Of a stretch of 64,000 nt of DNA, positions 32,269 to 45,992 are shown piece after piece; position 1 is the first letter of the stretch; every line of letters begins with the position of its first letter. Source of the DNA: Perognathus longimembris pacificus (taxonomy: Eukaryota; Chordata; Mammalia; Rodentia; Heteromyidae); the NCBI RefSeq assembly GCF_023159225.1, contig NC_063168.1, positions 61,359,398 through 61,423,397 on the forward strand. Direction: 5' to 3'. The position numbers and the translations under genes were made by a program. The notes under the pieces are model-generated. The model did no database searches, had not been told where the DNA came from, and saw nothing but the letters and a program-made list of their open reading frames with translations.

Positions 32269-33190
32269 TTACCACAATAGCCAAGATATGGAAGCAAACC
32301 AGATACCCCACAATAGATGAATGGATCAAAACAAAAATGTGGTACCCACACACAGTGGAATTTTACACAGCCATTAGAAAGAATACAATAATGCCGTTTG
32401 CAGAGAAATGGATGCAACTAGAACAAATCATGTTAACTGAGTGAGGTAAGCTAAGCTCGAAGAGACAATAGGTGCATGTTCTCTCTGCTATGTGGAAATT
32501 AGATCTAAAATGCACTGAGATACGATAAATTATACAGGATTCTAGATACAGTGAGATCAAAAGAGGATATGGTTAGGAGAGAAACACAAAGGTGCAATGC
32601 TTAAGTGCCTCTATATTTATATAAAAAATATACATACTCCAACGAACTCCCAAGTATGGAATTAAGAGACCTTATTCCCTCCCCCACTTTTTTTCAGTTT
32701 TGATGATTTTGTCTCTATTTTATGTTTAGTGTATTCCAGAGTATGTCTTTGGAGCCAGGAGGGTGGCCTAGTGGTAAAGTGCTTGCTTAGTATGCATGAA
32801 GCCCTGAGTTTGATTCCTTGGTACCACATTCACAGAAAAAGCCAGAAGTGGCACTGTGGCTCAGGTGGAAGAGAACTAGCAAGGACAGTGCCCAGGCTTT
32901 GAGTTCAAGTCCCATGACTGACAAAAAAAAAAAAAAGAGTATATCTTTGGAAGGGTTGGGGGAAGGGTACAGAACTGAGGGGGGGAAAGGGTGAAAAAGT
33001 GCAGCAGTGGAGCTCACTAGACACAGATGAAAGTGGGTGGTGACAGGAGGGAGGGACTGGGAAAGAAAGAGGGAACAGAAGACACTATACTAAAGGAAAT
33101 GTACTCATTGCCTGACTCATGTTATTGTAATCCCTCTGTATATCACCTCTGCAATAGCAATAAAGTAAATTAATAAAATTTTTTTAAAGC
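32269..33190 (+). mobile_element. 5'-truncated LINE-1, 3' end
   Basis: It begins with the characteristic L1 segment AATAGCCAAGATATGGAAGC and the following AATGGATCAAAACAAAAATG / GGAATTTTACACAGCCATTA region. It runs into a 3' UTR and an A-rich end with AATAAA-like signals at about 33160-33180. No intact reading frame. It is interrupted by an ID-headed SINE at 32757-32937. Confidence 0.8.
32757..32937 (+). mobile_element. ID-headed composite SINE inside the L1
   Basis: Flanked by the near-identical target duplications AGAGTATGTCTTTGGA (before) and AGAGTATATCTTTGGA (after the A-tail). The tRNA-like right half is partly deleted. Confidence 0.85.
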
Positions 33191-35021
33191 ACTCTTATGG
33201 ATTTTCCTGCCTGGATGGACTGGCTTTCACAGTGATCGTCACATTGCAGCCAACTGAGCAGCATTACAGGCATGGGACACAGGTACCTAGCTATGTTAAA
33301 GAGTGTTTTTGAGAAATTGAGCTTATTAATATCTTAGACCAGTTTTGAAGGGGAAACATTCTGTCTGAGAACCTTTCTCCAGGGTCCCCAGAGAACTCCC
33401 CAGAGGCAAGGGAATTGTCTCTAGGGATCCCACACTGCTGCATTGCTCACATTTTCCAGCAAACTGGTGTAGGAGTCTGGTTCCAGTTGCCAGGGAGGCT
33501 ACTTTACAGCTAAAACTAAACTGAGGGGTTTGCCTATGAGTAGAATGGAGGGTTTAGATTCTTCAGTCTCTGAATCCCAGTGCTGTGGACTTCTGACAGT
33601 CCCTGCCTCAAATCTTCCCCAGTGTTCCTTTGTGGAACCACTATGTGTTACTCAGAGGCATCAAGGCAAAGACTGGCTCTAGATTGTCTGCAGAGGATTT
33701 GTAATCCTATTCCTGGTTCTCACCACTGTCTGCCGCCTGCTTCTCCAGACCTCCAGCCTGTACCCAGGTCCTGTCATACCAGAAGCTAAACCCTTTGGGG
33801 AGCAGCTTTGATGAAGCACACACATTTCCTCCACTGCTGTGATCTTGTTACTGGAGGAATAGAGATCATACCTGACTACCACTTCCCCTTGCTTCTCCTG
33901 ACTGCCTTGGACCTGTGACTATGGCTAATGTAGACTGAGAAAAACCTTTAAGAGATTTCACCAAGACCTCTTTGTTGTGGAAAGACTTCATGGGAAGGTG
34001 TTTTAAGTAGGGTCTCAGTAGGAGGCCACTGTATAGGAGAAGGGCTTTTCTGCAGGAGGAAATGGTGTGTTCAATGGCTCAGAGGCCTGACTTAGTGTGG
34101 AGGGCATCTAAGACTGGCAGATCAGTCTAGAACTTTCTTTCCTCAAAGCTTGCATATTTTTTTAGTCAACAGGGAATAGGAGACCAAAATAAGGTTTCTT
34201 AGGACCTTATTCCCCATCTCTAGTTTTGTTTGATTTCTAAGGTAGCCAGAAACTTAGGAAAATAGATGACCTGGAGCAGCCCCCTTCCCCTGGGAGGCAG
34301 TTCCCGTAGGCCTCAGTGAGTCACTCCATGGGGCTCTGGGTCACTTTCCTACATGTGTCCAGGCCAAGGGTATTGTCTTGAAGTAAACATTACTAATAAT
34401 ATTGGTGTCTCTAGCCCGACATGATGTCACTAGCAGCACAGACTCTGTCTTTATAGCCACATCATAAAATGAATTTTAATTTAACATGATGTTCTAACCA
34501 TTCATCAAACAACTGTCTGGAGTCTGGCACACAGGACGATTTATTGACAAGTACACATGGTGCCCACTAAGTATAAGGCCGGGAGCTAGGTATGGGGCCC
34601 CTAGGAATAGCCAGACAAGGTCACTGTCCTCAAGGAGTTCAGGATTCCGTGGACAAGGGGGTGAGCAGGCCGTTAACCATGTGGCCGTGCGAGAGCCTGT
34701 AAGAGGCAGTGGGATTTGGGTGAAGAAATGGATTCCTCAAGGGGACAGGCAGCTAGGGAGTGACAGTGATCATCAGAACCATCTTGGATTGGATGCCCAA
34801 GGTGTTGGGCCTGTGCCTGCCACTTGACCTTTGTGCCTCAGTTTTCATGGCAATCCTGTTACTGAACCAGACCTGTTTACTTGACACATAGTATGCCAAG
34901 CACTGAAACAGTGAGTTTTTCAAGAGAGAGAAAGTGTTTATTTGAAGAGTGGCCAATCATGGAAGCAGGAGATCCAAGTCTTTGTCTCCTCAAGGATCGA
35001 GTTTGGGGATATTTGTGGGAT

Positions 35022-35240
35022 AAAGAAGTGGTTCATGCCTGTAATCCTAGCTACTCAGGAAGCTGAGATTTGAGATCACAGTTCAAAGCCAGCCCAGGCA
35101 GGAAAGGCTGTGAGACTCTTATCTTCAATTAGCCACCAGAAAACTGGCAGTGGTGCTGTGGTTCTTAGTGGCAGAGCGTTAGCACTGAGCACAAAAGCTT
35201 AGGGACAAGCCGAGGCCCAGAGCTCAAGTCCCATAAATGG
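35022..35240 (+). mobile_element. B1-headed composite SINE
   Basis: Sense copy; its tail turns into a (GGA)n run. Confidence 0.75.
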
Positions 35241-35310
35241 GGAGGAGGGAAGGAGGAGGAGGAGGAGGAGGAGGAGGAGGAGGAGGAGGAGGAGGAGGAG
35301 GAGGAGGAGG
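35241..35310. repeat. (GGA)n microsatellite
   Basis: About 70 bases of GGA/AGG repeat. It gives a spurious poly-Leu frame on the minus strand. Confidence 0.95.
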
Positions 35311-35451
35311 CAGAGAAGGCATAGCATGTGATCCCAGCTACTTTGGAAGTGGAGATTGTGAAGACTAAAGTTTGAGGGCAGCAAAGAGAAAAGGCCAGAT
35401 TTGATCTCTAGGCCATCTAGGGCCAAAGTTAGTGAAATGCATTTCAGTCAA

Positions 35452-35635
35452 TCAGCTGGGCACGGTGGCAATACCCCTGTCATCCCAGCAATGTAGAAGT
35501 CATAAATTGGAGAATCAAGGTTCAGCTTGCTTGGACAAAATCACGAGGCTCCATTCAAAGAATTAACGAAGACAAGAAGGGCTGGAGGTATGGTTCAAGT
35601 GCAAGCTCAAATCCCAATGCCACCAAAAAAGAAAA
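35452..35635 (+). mobile_element. Old B1-headed SINE
   Basis: Sense, diverged, with short right module. Confidence 0.55.
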
Positions 35636-36589
35636 GTTGGCCTGTGGTGTGTGAGCAAAGGTGACTGGAGGCACACATGCATAATCAAATGTCATGGTTC
35701 CTCACTGGACTTAAGTTTGAACATTGTTGATGCAATGTTAGCAAGATCTGAAGGCAGCTGTTTTTGGCCTGACCTCACAAAGTCACATGGAACACCTGTG
35801 TGGGCCCAAGAAAAGAGTTGGCAGATTCAACGAAAATGGCCTTCAAGTGCTTGAAAAAATAACGTAGGCAACTGTTATGGTATCATCTATACATCAGAGC
35901 TAGTGGGAGGCTAATAACGTCTAGCTTATCTGCATGACCTCGAGGACTAGTGCTAACTAGAAGGAAGTAACTAAGAGGGAGGTGCAAGGGCTCAGGGGCA
36001 GAGAAGTAAAAACTACTAAAGATTGGGTATAAAGTATACAAGGCTTTCTGCATTTGTTGTCTGGCAATCAAGAAAGTTCAGATCCATCCTCCCATGGAGT
36101 CTTAGAGACTTATTCTGTTGATGGCTCTCATCTTTGAGAGATGCTTATGAGCTCCCAAAGGTCCAAATTTACCATTGGAAGCTCTTCTAGTAAATGGCCA
36201 GAACACAGCTGTGGGCCATCATATATAGGTTTTAGCACAGTGAAACTGAAGTTCAGGGGAGATTTAAGAAGGAACTTGAAGGAGGAGGACAGGATGGCTC
36301 CAGAGAAGTTGAGGGTGTCACTATGGGCAGAAAAAAACACATAGACACTATGGGAGTGGCTGGCTAGCCCTCAGTCTAATTGAGTCTCCATCCAATTTCT
36401 TCCTCCTGGTTAGAATGGATCTCAGTGGGTGAAAGCTAGGATTGCCCTAACTGTCCATAGGGAGCAGTGAGGCTGGGCTAAGGCTAGGGCTTCCAGAGAA
36501 GAAATTCTGAGAAAAATCTGGGTAGGTAAGTTTACCTACAGGCATTGCAAAGTCCATCAGATTACTTGATGAATACTTCAGGAATAAAA

Positions 36590-36618
36590 CTCAATTTGCA
36601 AGTTCAAGCTCCATGACT

Positions 36619-36667
<49 letters not shown>
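36590..36667. repeat. SINE 3' stub plus (AC)n microsatellite
   Basis: AGTTCAAGCTCCATGACTGA (SINE right-module 3' end) leads straight into 48 bases of AC. Confidence 0.8.
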
Positions 36668-36669
<2 letters not shown>

Positions 36670-37446
36670 CAACTTGTACATTGAATTACAAACTTGCCTG
36701 ATAACTTTTAGAAGACCTATTGTTTTGAAATAACATATCTACAGACCAGCCCTTCTTTCTCTTCCCTCCCTTCCTTCCTTCCTTCTTTCAATGTACCAAT
36801 TAGTTATACCCACAGTAGTAGTTATTAATATTTAACTAAATTTCAGGGAAGACATGACATCCTTAAGAAGGCTGTCCAGGGAGGCCAGCAAGGACTCTAT
36901 AGTGTCTAGGAACAGGATTCCCCTTCATTTTTGAGCCTTACAGGGGTGAGAAACATCTGGCCCATGGGCTATCTAAGGCCTAAGAAATCATTTGGTACAT
37001 GATGGGACAGGCAGGCATGCTTCTCCTCAGCTTCTCTTCCATTCTACCTGTAGGTTCCCTGAATGATGTCATAATAACCAACTGGCCCTATAGTTTTTCC
37101 ACCACCAAGAAGGTGAACCTTGCCTTGTTTATAAGGGGTCTTGGGCCACTCTTGTAATTGCTTAGGTTTCACAGATGAAAGCTAAATGAGCCAACAACTT
37201 GTGTGAAGTTCTGAATCACAAAGAGCAGATTTAGCACATTTTCTAGCCAAGCAAGGACAGTTACTAAAAGTTAGGGGTGTCCTTATCACATAAACCAAGA
37301 GTGGGATGGGACAGTGGGAAAAAAAAAACAGGATTTGCTCCATATACCCTGTCCAAAGGGTATATTGCAACAGCTATACATCTAGTGGGTGCTGATTCCT
37401 ACAGGCTGATGTAGCAGAAGAGAGGATTTTGTCAAGTAGGGACAAG

Positions 37447-37492
37447 GAAACAGATTAGGAAATAGCTGGAAACAGATTAGGAAACAGCTGGT
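37447..37492. repeat. Short tandem duplication
   Basis: Two copies of a unit of about 22 bp, GAAACAGATTAGGAAA(T/C)AGCTG. Confidence 0.75.
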
Positions 37493-37680
37493 TGTTTTTG
37501 TTTACTTTTTTGTGGTAAAGGTAGAAGAAGAGGCTTGCTTTGCTGATTCTATAGACTGGAATCTCCTCCCCCCTCGGCCCCCCCTTGGGAAATCTGCTCT
37601 GTTTAGGGTTCTATCTGCTTCCCTAAAGCTTCCATTTGTCTATGTGCCATGTGGTATAAGTGACTCTATTTAAAGTTTTT

Positions 37681-37888
37681 TTTTTTTTTTTTTTTGGCCA
37701 GTCCTGGGCCTTGGACTCAGGGCCTGAGCACTGTCCCTGGCTTCTTCCCACTCAAGGCTAGCACTCTGCCACTTGAGCCACAGCGCCGCTTCTGGCCGTT
37801 TTCTGTATATGTGGTGCTGGGGAATTGAACCTAGGGCCTCGTGTATCCGAGGCAGGCACTCTTGCCACTAGGCTATATCCCCAGCCCC
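37681..37888 (-). mobile_element. ID-headed composite SINE (youngest in window)
   Basis: Perfect 20-bp target duplication TGACTCTATTTAAAGTTTTT at 37661-37680 and 37889-37908. Confidence 0.94.
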
Positions 37889-38108
37889 TGACTCTATTTA
37901 AAGTTTTTAAAATTTATTTTAAATTATTATTTTTTAGTGCTGGTGCTGGGCTCCCTACTTGCTTTTTGAGGTGTTGATGAGGGAACCAGGGGTTCATAAA
38001 AGTTAGACAAGAGGTCTACCATTGAGCTTCATTCCTCTTACCTGGCCTCTTCCTTTGAAAAGGGGCTAATCAAACTTTGCTATGAAGATGTGCCAATATC
38101 AGAATGAG

Positions 38109-38342
38109 TTTTATTTTGTTTTGTGCCAGGACTGAGGCCTGAACTAAGGGCCTGGATGCTGTCCTTTAGCTTTTTTTTTTTTTTTTTTCCCCCTCAAAGC
38201 TGGTGCTCTCCACTTCCATTTCTGGCTTTTTGCTGATTAACTGGAGATAAGAGTCTCACAGACTTCCAGTTTGGCTTTGAACAGTGATCCTCAGATCTCA
38301 GCCTCCCAAATAGCTAGAATTATAGCATGGATCTCCAGTGTG
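38109..38342 (-). mobile_element. B1-headed composite SINE
   Basis: Antisense copy with an internal poly-T run (38170-38188). Confidence 0.7.
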
Positions 38343-38472
38343 AAGTTGGCGACTCCACTTTGGTCTTGTCAGGCTTGATCTGTTATAGCCTATTGCAGGA
38401 GCTCAGTTCAAAACAATGGCTTCTTATAGCTTTAGTTTAAGAAACAAAATCTTCAGGTATAGAATGGCATTG

Positions 38473-38894
38473 ATGCAAATTATCCCTGACTAAGGAAGGA
38501 TAGATGGGGCTTCAGGCTGAGTCTGCTATTTGGAGTGAAGTGACTTGTATTTGATCGTTCAGTCATTGAAAGGTTCACTTTCCTACCTGTAACATGGAAA
38601 CAATATCCCTGTGTATGGAGGAATATTGTATGGAGAGGAGGAGAGGTGTCAAAGGGTACTACTACCAGGTATCCAGAGAGAATGAAAACAGCCATTGTAA
38701 GATCAAGGCCTATCCACCAGCTGGAAGTACAGAGAACTCAGGCTGAGCCTTTCAGAGCACTTTTCATGCTTTGCATAAACTTAATCCAGACTTCTGGCTT
38801 GGCCTCCCAAAGTCAGCCATGTTTTGAACCAATTTGCATGCTACCTTCCAAAAGCCTCTAATTTCTAGAGTCAAATGAAATGCTTAATGCAAAT
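38473..38894. promoter_or_regulatory. Cluster of three exact POU octamers (possible enhancer)
   Basis: ATGCAAAT at 38473-38480 and 38887-38894 and its complement ATTTGCAT at 38832-38839, in non-repeat intergenic sequence. An OTX/PITX-like GGATTA follows at about 38983. Regulatory role is inference. Confidence 0.3.
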
Positions 38895-40147
38895 CCTGCT
38901 TTTGTATTCAAGGCTTACTGCCAGCCTGCCCGTGGCTTGTCTGAAAGACTGAACATTTCCTCAATTAATTTAATCACAGTCTGGATTAAGAGAGAATGAC
39001 TGTACCCTGGGAAGGACAGGGATATGTGTACGAACAGGCCGTGTTAGACTTGAGGCTTTCAGTAACTTTTTGCTGCATAACCTTGGGCCACTTTTCTCTC
39101 CTTTCTAGCCTGTCTTCTGGTTAGAAGGGGACCTGTGTCGGGCTAGGACTGGCTGTCCTGTCTGTCTCTCCCCACAGGATGACACTGAAGGACAGCCACG
39201 CGAGGTTTTGGCTACACAAGAGAGCAAGAGGCTTGTGAGGAAAAGGGCTGGGTTAGGTCCTGAGAGAGAAACTGAGACAAGTGAAGCAGGCCTGGGGAGG
39301 TCATGGAGGAAGGGAGTGTGGACTGTACTGTACACAGGCAGAGGCACGGACACCGGCTTAGCCTGCTCCTTCAGGCTGACTTTACTGCTTATTTCTATGG
39401 TGACTGTAGACGATTCGATGAGGAGTCACCTGTTCCTTCCAGCTTCAGGCCCTCACACTTCATTCTCAAACCTCTTCTCCTTCAAATTGTTTTCCCTCTT
39501 ATCCTCTCTATTCTTCAACCTCACATCCCCTACTTTTCTAATCAGGGATGGGGTAAGTCATTAGATTCTAGAAGTTGGTGTTAGGCTGGAATCTTTGGGA
39601 GAGGGATCAAGGTAGATCCAGATAAAATGAAGTCTCCCAGTTACATCGAATTTCAGATAAACAAGGAATCATTTCTTAGAGCCACTTAGTAACAGAGATC
39701 TGTGCTATTAGGTGATCTTGTCATTGTGCGCATGTCCTAGACTGCTTGGGATCAGGGATTAGGAGCTGCTTTTGCTGAAAAGCATGAAGTCATTTGGGCC
39801 TGCAAATGTCCAAAGGGTCACTAAAAGCAGGATAAAAGCTAGTCATCTCTATCTCCATTTTGTGTCAGTGTTCTTTGCTCTGAGCCATCCTCTCCAGCAG
39901 TTATCTGCAGCCACCTTGGAACTGAGGAAGGTCAGGGCTGCTGGGTAAACATCCCTTGAGGGGACTAAGCTCTTCCCAGCCTGGCAACAGGGCCTTTCTT
40001 ATTGTAACAAGGCCCCACCTGACCAATCCTGAGATAAAGAGCCACCTAAGCACTGGGCCACACCTGTGACCAGGACTGTTTAATAACTATTAAGTTATTT
40101 GGTAACCAGCTCCCAAGTCTCTCCTATTTTAAACCTACAGCCCAGCT

Positions 40148-40372
40148 CAGCTGGGTGCTGGTGGCTCAAGCTTGTAATCCTAGTTACACTGGAGGCTGAG
40201 ACCTAAAGGGTTGCAGTTTGAAGCCAACCTGGACAGAAAGGCCTGTAAGACTCTATGCAGCAACAAAAACAGAACTGGTGGTGTGGCTCAAGTGGTAGAG
40301 TACCAGCTGTAAGCACGAAAGCTCAGCATAATCAGTACTGACTTCCAAATAACAATAAACAATAATAAAATC
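40148..40372 (+). mobile_element. B1-headed composite SINE
   Basis: Sense copy ending in an AATAA-rich tail. Confidence 0.7.
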
Positions 40373-40485
40373 TCTAAAGCTCAGTCTACCCTAGAGATGA
40401 GCTGAAGTATTGACTTTGATTTTTCCTATAGCCGCCTGTTTTGTACTAAAAAAAAAAACTCCTTTCTCTGCCCTTCATCACTACC

Positions 40486-40689
40486 TCTCTCTCTCTCTCT
40501 GCCAGTCCTGGGGCTTGAACTCAGGGCCTGAGCACTGTCCCTGGCTTCTTTTTGCTCAAGGCTAGCACTCTACCACTTGAGCCACAGCGCCACTTCAGGC
40601 TTCTTCTATATATGTGGTGCTGAGGAATTGAACATAGGGCTTCATGCATGTGAGACAAGCACTCTACCACTAAGCCACATTCCCAGCCC
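40486..40689 (-). mobile_element. ID-headed composite SINE with CT tail
   Basis: Flanked by CACTACCTCTCTC / CACTACCTGTCTC. The tail is a CT run instead of T. Confidence 0.85.
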
Positions 40690-41479
40690 CACTACCTGTC
40701 TCTTTATTTGGCACTTCAAGGTGAGTAGCTAGACTTCAAACCCTGGAATTGGGCCTGGGGCCTAGAACTCTAGCTATATGAGTACACAAACTAAGATGGC
40801 CACAACAACACTTGGCAATATCTTTCAGTCCCTTGTTGTCCCAAAAGTTACTCATTATGCAGCTCATGGCATGTAAGTATGTCTCTAATGCTGCTTGGGA
40901 CATCTTACAGTAAAAGATGATCTGTTATTGATCTAAAATTCAAGTTTCCTTGGGCATCCTGCATGCCATTTTTGTTTGCCAACCCAACAAATCAGTTTCT
41001 AAATTTGGTCATTCACCCCCAGAACAAGAAAAGAACTTTAATCAGTATAACTACACCAGTAAGACATGGGGATTTAGGTCCTAATCCTTGTCTGAGGGAA
41101 CTGACATGAACTCCCAGATTCTAATACTAGGAAAGGAGAGGTAAGAATTCAGAGTCAGTCTCAGTCCAACTGTGGCCTTGTGGGACATTATCTCAGGATT
41201 AGTCAAGAAGCACTTTGTTCTCAATAAGAAAGTTGCAGCTGCTCTTGTCACAAGATGTTTACCCATCCCAGCTATTGTTCTTGGAATTCAAGGTGACTTC
41301 AGGAACAAAGGAGACCGTGCAAAATGGAGACAGAGATTCAAGCTTTTCTCCTATTTTAGGTACCTGTTGGACATTTGTGGATCAAAGTGAAGATTCAGTG
41401 CTTTAGGAAAAGCAACCTCTTAAGTCCTTGTTACAGGCCAAGCAAGAAAGAGTCTTGGCAGGTCAATAATGAGTAACTT

Positions 41480-41760
41480 GTAGCCTGGTGTAGTAATATA
41501 TACCTGGAATCTTAACACTTGGAAGGCTGGAGCAGAACTGTGAGTTCAAAGCCAGCCTGGGCTACTTAAGGAAACTTGGCCTCAGAATAAACAACCAACC
41601 AACCCAACTCAAACCAAACCAACTCATCAAATGCAACAAAACAAAACCCCAAACCACCATCACATCAAGAAAACCAATAGTGGCCAGGAATGTAGCTCAG
41701 GGGTAGAGTCTAGCATGTACAAGCATGTTCATCCTCAACACTCACAAACAAAACAAGACA
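41480..41760 (+). mobile_element. Old B1 and ID fragments
   Basis: B1 at 41480-41595 and a short ID-like element at 41685-41755, both sense. Confidence 0.5.
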
Positions 41761-42412
41761 AATAGTGGTGACTTGTGAGCTATTTGGCTCTATGTATTTA
41801 TTTAATAGAATCCAGTTTTACTTATTTAGTTTAAAACAACAATGGTTACACAGCCTGTAAATATAATGAAACCACGGAGTTGTATACTGTTTATGGGTGA
41901 ATTTATGGTATATGTCTTAGTAAAACTAACTATACCTCAATACAAAACATAAACACAAAAGGAGAAAGGCTAGGGAATATAGCCAGACAATCTCTGGAAA
42001 AGAAAGGACTTCTTAGGCCCATGAAAATATGTTCAGCATTGCTTACAATTAGAAAAATGCAACTGGATATAATTTTACTTGTCTAAGTAAGCAGTGTTAA
42101 GCAAAGTGTGACAATGAAATGTTGTCCAGGCTGTGGGACTATGCACACTCAGGGTGGAGATGGAGACAGTACACCCTATAAAAAATGATTTGTTAATGTC
42201 TACAAAACTTATGCACACTCTGTGCCCTAGCATGGAGCTGTTGTGTGCCTCTGTACAATCTGCTTCTAGACTTGTTTAAATTGAGGTAATCAGGCCACAT
42301 ATATACATGTATAATCCATATGTATATATGTATATGTGCCTATATATATGCAGAGAGAGAGGGAGGGAGAGAGAGTGTGAGAGAGAGAAAGAGAGAGAGT
42401 GTGTGTTTGTAT

Positions 42413-42995
<583 letters not shown>

Positions 42996-45269
42996 GATAG
43001 GCCCTTCATATTGAAACTGTTAGGTTGAGTTTTCTGGCATATATGAGGCCAAAATGAATTCTAACTGGTATTCCCAGCAAGTTCATTTCTGGGAATTCAT
43101 TCTAATATGTGTCCCCACAAATGCTTGTTATAGCAATGGATATTGGGAACCACAAACTGTTCCCTTAAAACATTGGGGACCAACGTTCATCAAAAAGAGA
43201 GTGATTAAATAAATTATGACACCTCCATGTATGGCCACATCAGGAAGCTGGGGGGGGCGGTTTACAATGCACTTTACAAAGGGCTGAGGATATTCTTCAT
43301 GTGCTGGTGTACAGTGATGTTCTTGATAGGATGTTAAGATGCTATCACATGTATAAAAGGTACCTGTATTCACTTGCCTCTTGTACTTCATAGCATGCAG
43401 ATTCACCTGTTCAAGGTGAGAAGCAGAATAGAGGGTGCAAGGCCAGGAAGATGGGGCACCCTGTGAATAGGACACTTTCCTCGCTTTACAGCTACCAGAA
43501 TTAGGAGCTGGTTCTAGATAAGCAGCTACTCCAGAACCAGGAACATTAAAGAAGAATGGTCTTGCTGCCCAAGAGTTGGGTTATGTATGCGCTGGAGACC
43601 GGATTCTACTTAGGTGGGTCACTTCCCTTCTCACAACCTCAACTAGACCACCTGTCTTCTAGGAGTCTCCTAGATACCTGGCTCCATCCTGCAGTTGGCC
43701 ACAATGAGGCTCACAGCAGCCACTAGATGGCGCGCTGATCCTGTGCAGAGAGGAGAGGCTGCGGTGGCCCAGCCAGCTTTAACAGCTGATGGTGGGTCAC
43801 CTGAGGGAAATTTAACACAAGAAAACAACTCCCCAGGGGTGGAAGTACCTTGGGCCTTAGAAGGCAAGGGGCTCAGGAATATGCAAACAACAACAACAAT
43901 AAAAAATCCAACAGTGCTGAGGGTTCAGCTTTTCTAGGGGTGAGAAGTGGAGGACACTATTAAGTGTGGCAGGGAGGTCCCACTTAGCAGGTTGCCCAGT
44001 CTCCAGGCCTGGTGGTTGGCTTCCGAGTCTATGCCAGCTTAGATGCCTTCACAGCGGAGGCAGAGAGCCTTGAAGGGGCAGGGGCTCCAGAACCAGAGAT
44101 GATGTGGAGAACTGTTGGCCTCCCAGAACCTTTGTTTGCCATCTGTCAAATGGGTATAACAGTCATTTCCACCTTATGGTTAATCTGTCAGCTATGTCAT
44201 TCTTTAGTAGTCTTCATCCTGGACATTGGAATGTAGCTGTCATGCTTCTAAACAAGGAGGCTGTCCCTTTGGGAAAATGGATGCCCAGAGCCTGCTGGGA
44301 AGGAAGCCTGAGGGCTCCCGGGAGGAAGGGATGGCAGACTGGGGCCCGCAGCTTCTCACACTGCGTAGGGCTCCAGAGCAAGTCCCTGCCTGGCCATACA
44401 GATGTTCCCCCAATTTTTTCTTTTAATAGGGACATGTCAGGAAAGCAGTGCCTATCTTAGCTTAAAAGCAGTTCTGCTTCAGTGCTATACAACAGAAATG
44501 CTATGGAATAAGGAAGGAGGATGGCCTTTTCAAGAAGTTTTTGGGCCAAAGCCTGAGTTTGAAACTGTTGGAAACCCCAAGGGTTGTGAATGTTAGGGAC
44601 TTTGGGCAAAATGACTTCTTCTCTACTGGGCTTTAGCCTAGAGGAGAAAGGCAGGAAGATGAGACCCGGTGCCCTTGCCTGGGGGAAGAGTAAGTCGTTC
44701 ATGACTACTGACTATGGTGTGGGTGAGGCGTCAGCTGAAAGCTGGGACTCCTTCCCTCTCCCCTCTCCTAGCTGAGCACAGCTTTGGGGGGAGGGTGTGC
44801 CTGAGAAAGGGACACCTTATTTTCCTACAAAAGAGGCTGTTCATTTCTCTATTGAGTTTGTGCCGCCTGTAGGGGGCTCTTGCGAATTCCATGGCTTGCT
44901 TTATTCCTGCCAGGGGAGACTGGCAGTTAGTTTTCTTTCTCTAACATAGACCCAAAGCCTTTCTTGAAATCAGTTATCTATTTATTGAAGGATCTTAGTC
45001 TTTATTTCTCTAGATTAATGCTTCCAGAATGTCCCTGTTAAAATGCAGCTTCCCAGGGCCTATTACCCAGGGGCTCTTCCAGCGTGGGTCTGTCTGGCTG
45101 GTCTTGGCAGGGGTATGTGTGTGTGTGTGTGGGGGGGGGGGTGGTTAGCTGCCTCCTGTCATGAGGACCCAGTAGCCGCTGCAGGGACAGCAATGAAGGA
45201 GAGAGCCTGCTGAGGGCCCGTTGTGCTGGCTGTGCTATGGTGAAGGGAGGCAGAGGGGAAGGAAGGACA

Positions 45270-45370
45270 TTGCACTTTAATTCTGGGCTCTGCTTTGTCC
45301 CACCTAGGGGACCTTAGGCAAGTCATTCAATACCCTTCAGCTCCCACCTGGCAAATGGGGATGGCAGCTC
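45270..45370 (+). repeat. MIR remnant
   Basis: GGACCTTAGGCAAGTCATTC followed by ACCTGGCAAATGGGGATGG matches the MIR core and 3' part. Confidence 0.6.
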
Positions 45371-45578
45371 CTGCCTTGCTTGCTGCCTGGCTTCTGGCAG
45401 GTGCAATGGCAGCATTTTCCCTTGGTGTTACATTATTTGCACCCGAGCCTTCTCCACCCCCCCCACCCCCCAACCTCGTGGGGCACAGGTTTTGGGAATT
45501 TCTTTAGTAAATCTTTAGTAAATCTTTTGTGAATTTCCCTGAAGGTCCATCTTTCTTTCTTTCTCTCTCCCCCCACCC

Positions 45579-45580
<2 letters not shown>

Positions 45581-45614
<34 letters not shown>
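45581..45614. repeat. (AC)n microsatellite
   Basis: 34 bases of AC followed by a T-run. Confidence 0.9.
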
Positions 45615-45616
<2 letters not shown>

Positions 45617-45740
45617 TTTTTTCCAGTACAAGATTTGAACTCAGGGTGTCACACTTGTTAGTCAAGGGCTCTACCCCCCTCCTCCCAATTTATTTATTTA
45701 TTTATTTTTGCTTTAGTTGTCTTGTTGAATACAGTCTTGC

Positions 45741-45992
45741 TTTTTTTTTTTTTTTTTGGCCAGTTTGGGGCTTGAACTCAGGGCCTGGGCGCTGTCCCTG
45801 AGCCTCTTTGTGCTCAAGGCGAACACTCTACTACTTTGAGTCACAGTGCCACTTCCAGCTTTTTCTGAGTAGTTTATTGGAGATAAGAGTTGCACAGACT
45901 TTCCTGCCCAGGCTGGCTTCAAACTGTGATCCTTAGATCTCAAGTCTCCTGAGTAGCTAGGATTATAGGCGTGAGCCACTGACGCTTAGCTG
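45741..45992 (-). mobile_element. B1-headed composite SINE
   Basis: Antisense; AGTCTTGC flanks on both sides. An older B1 (46010-46210) follows. Confidence 0.8.

Larger units (their letters stand above)
32220..33293 (-). mobile_element. B1-headed SINE split by the L1 insertion
   Basis: The 3' part (32220-32268) and 5' part (33191-33293) of one antisense B1-headed SINE lie on either side of the L1 fragment, with some middle sequence missing. Confidence 0.6.
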
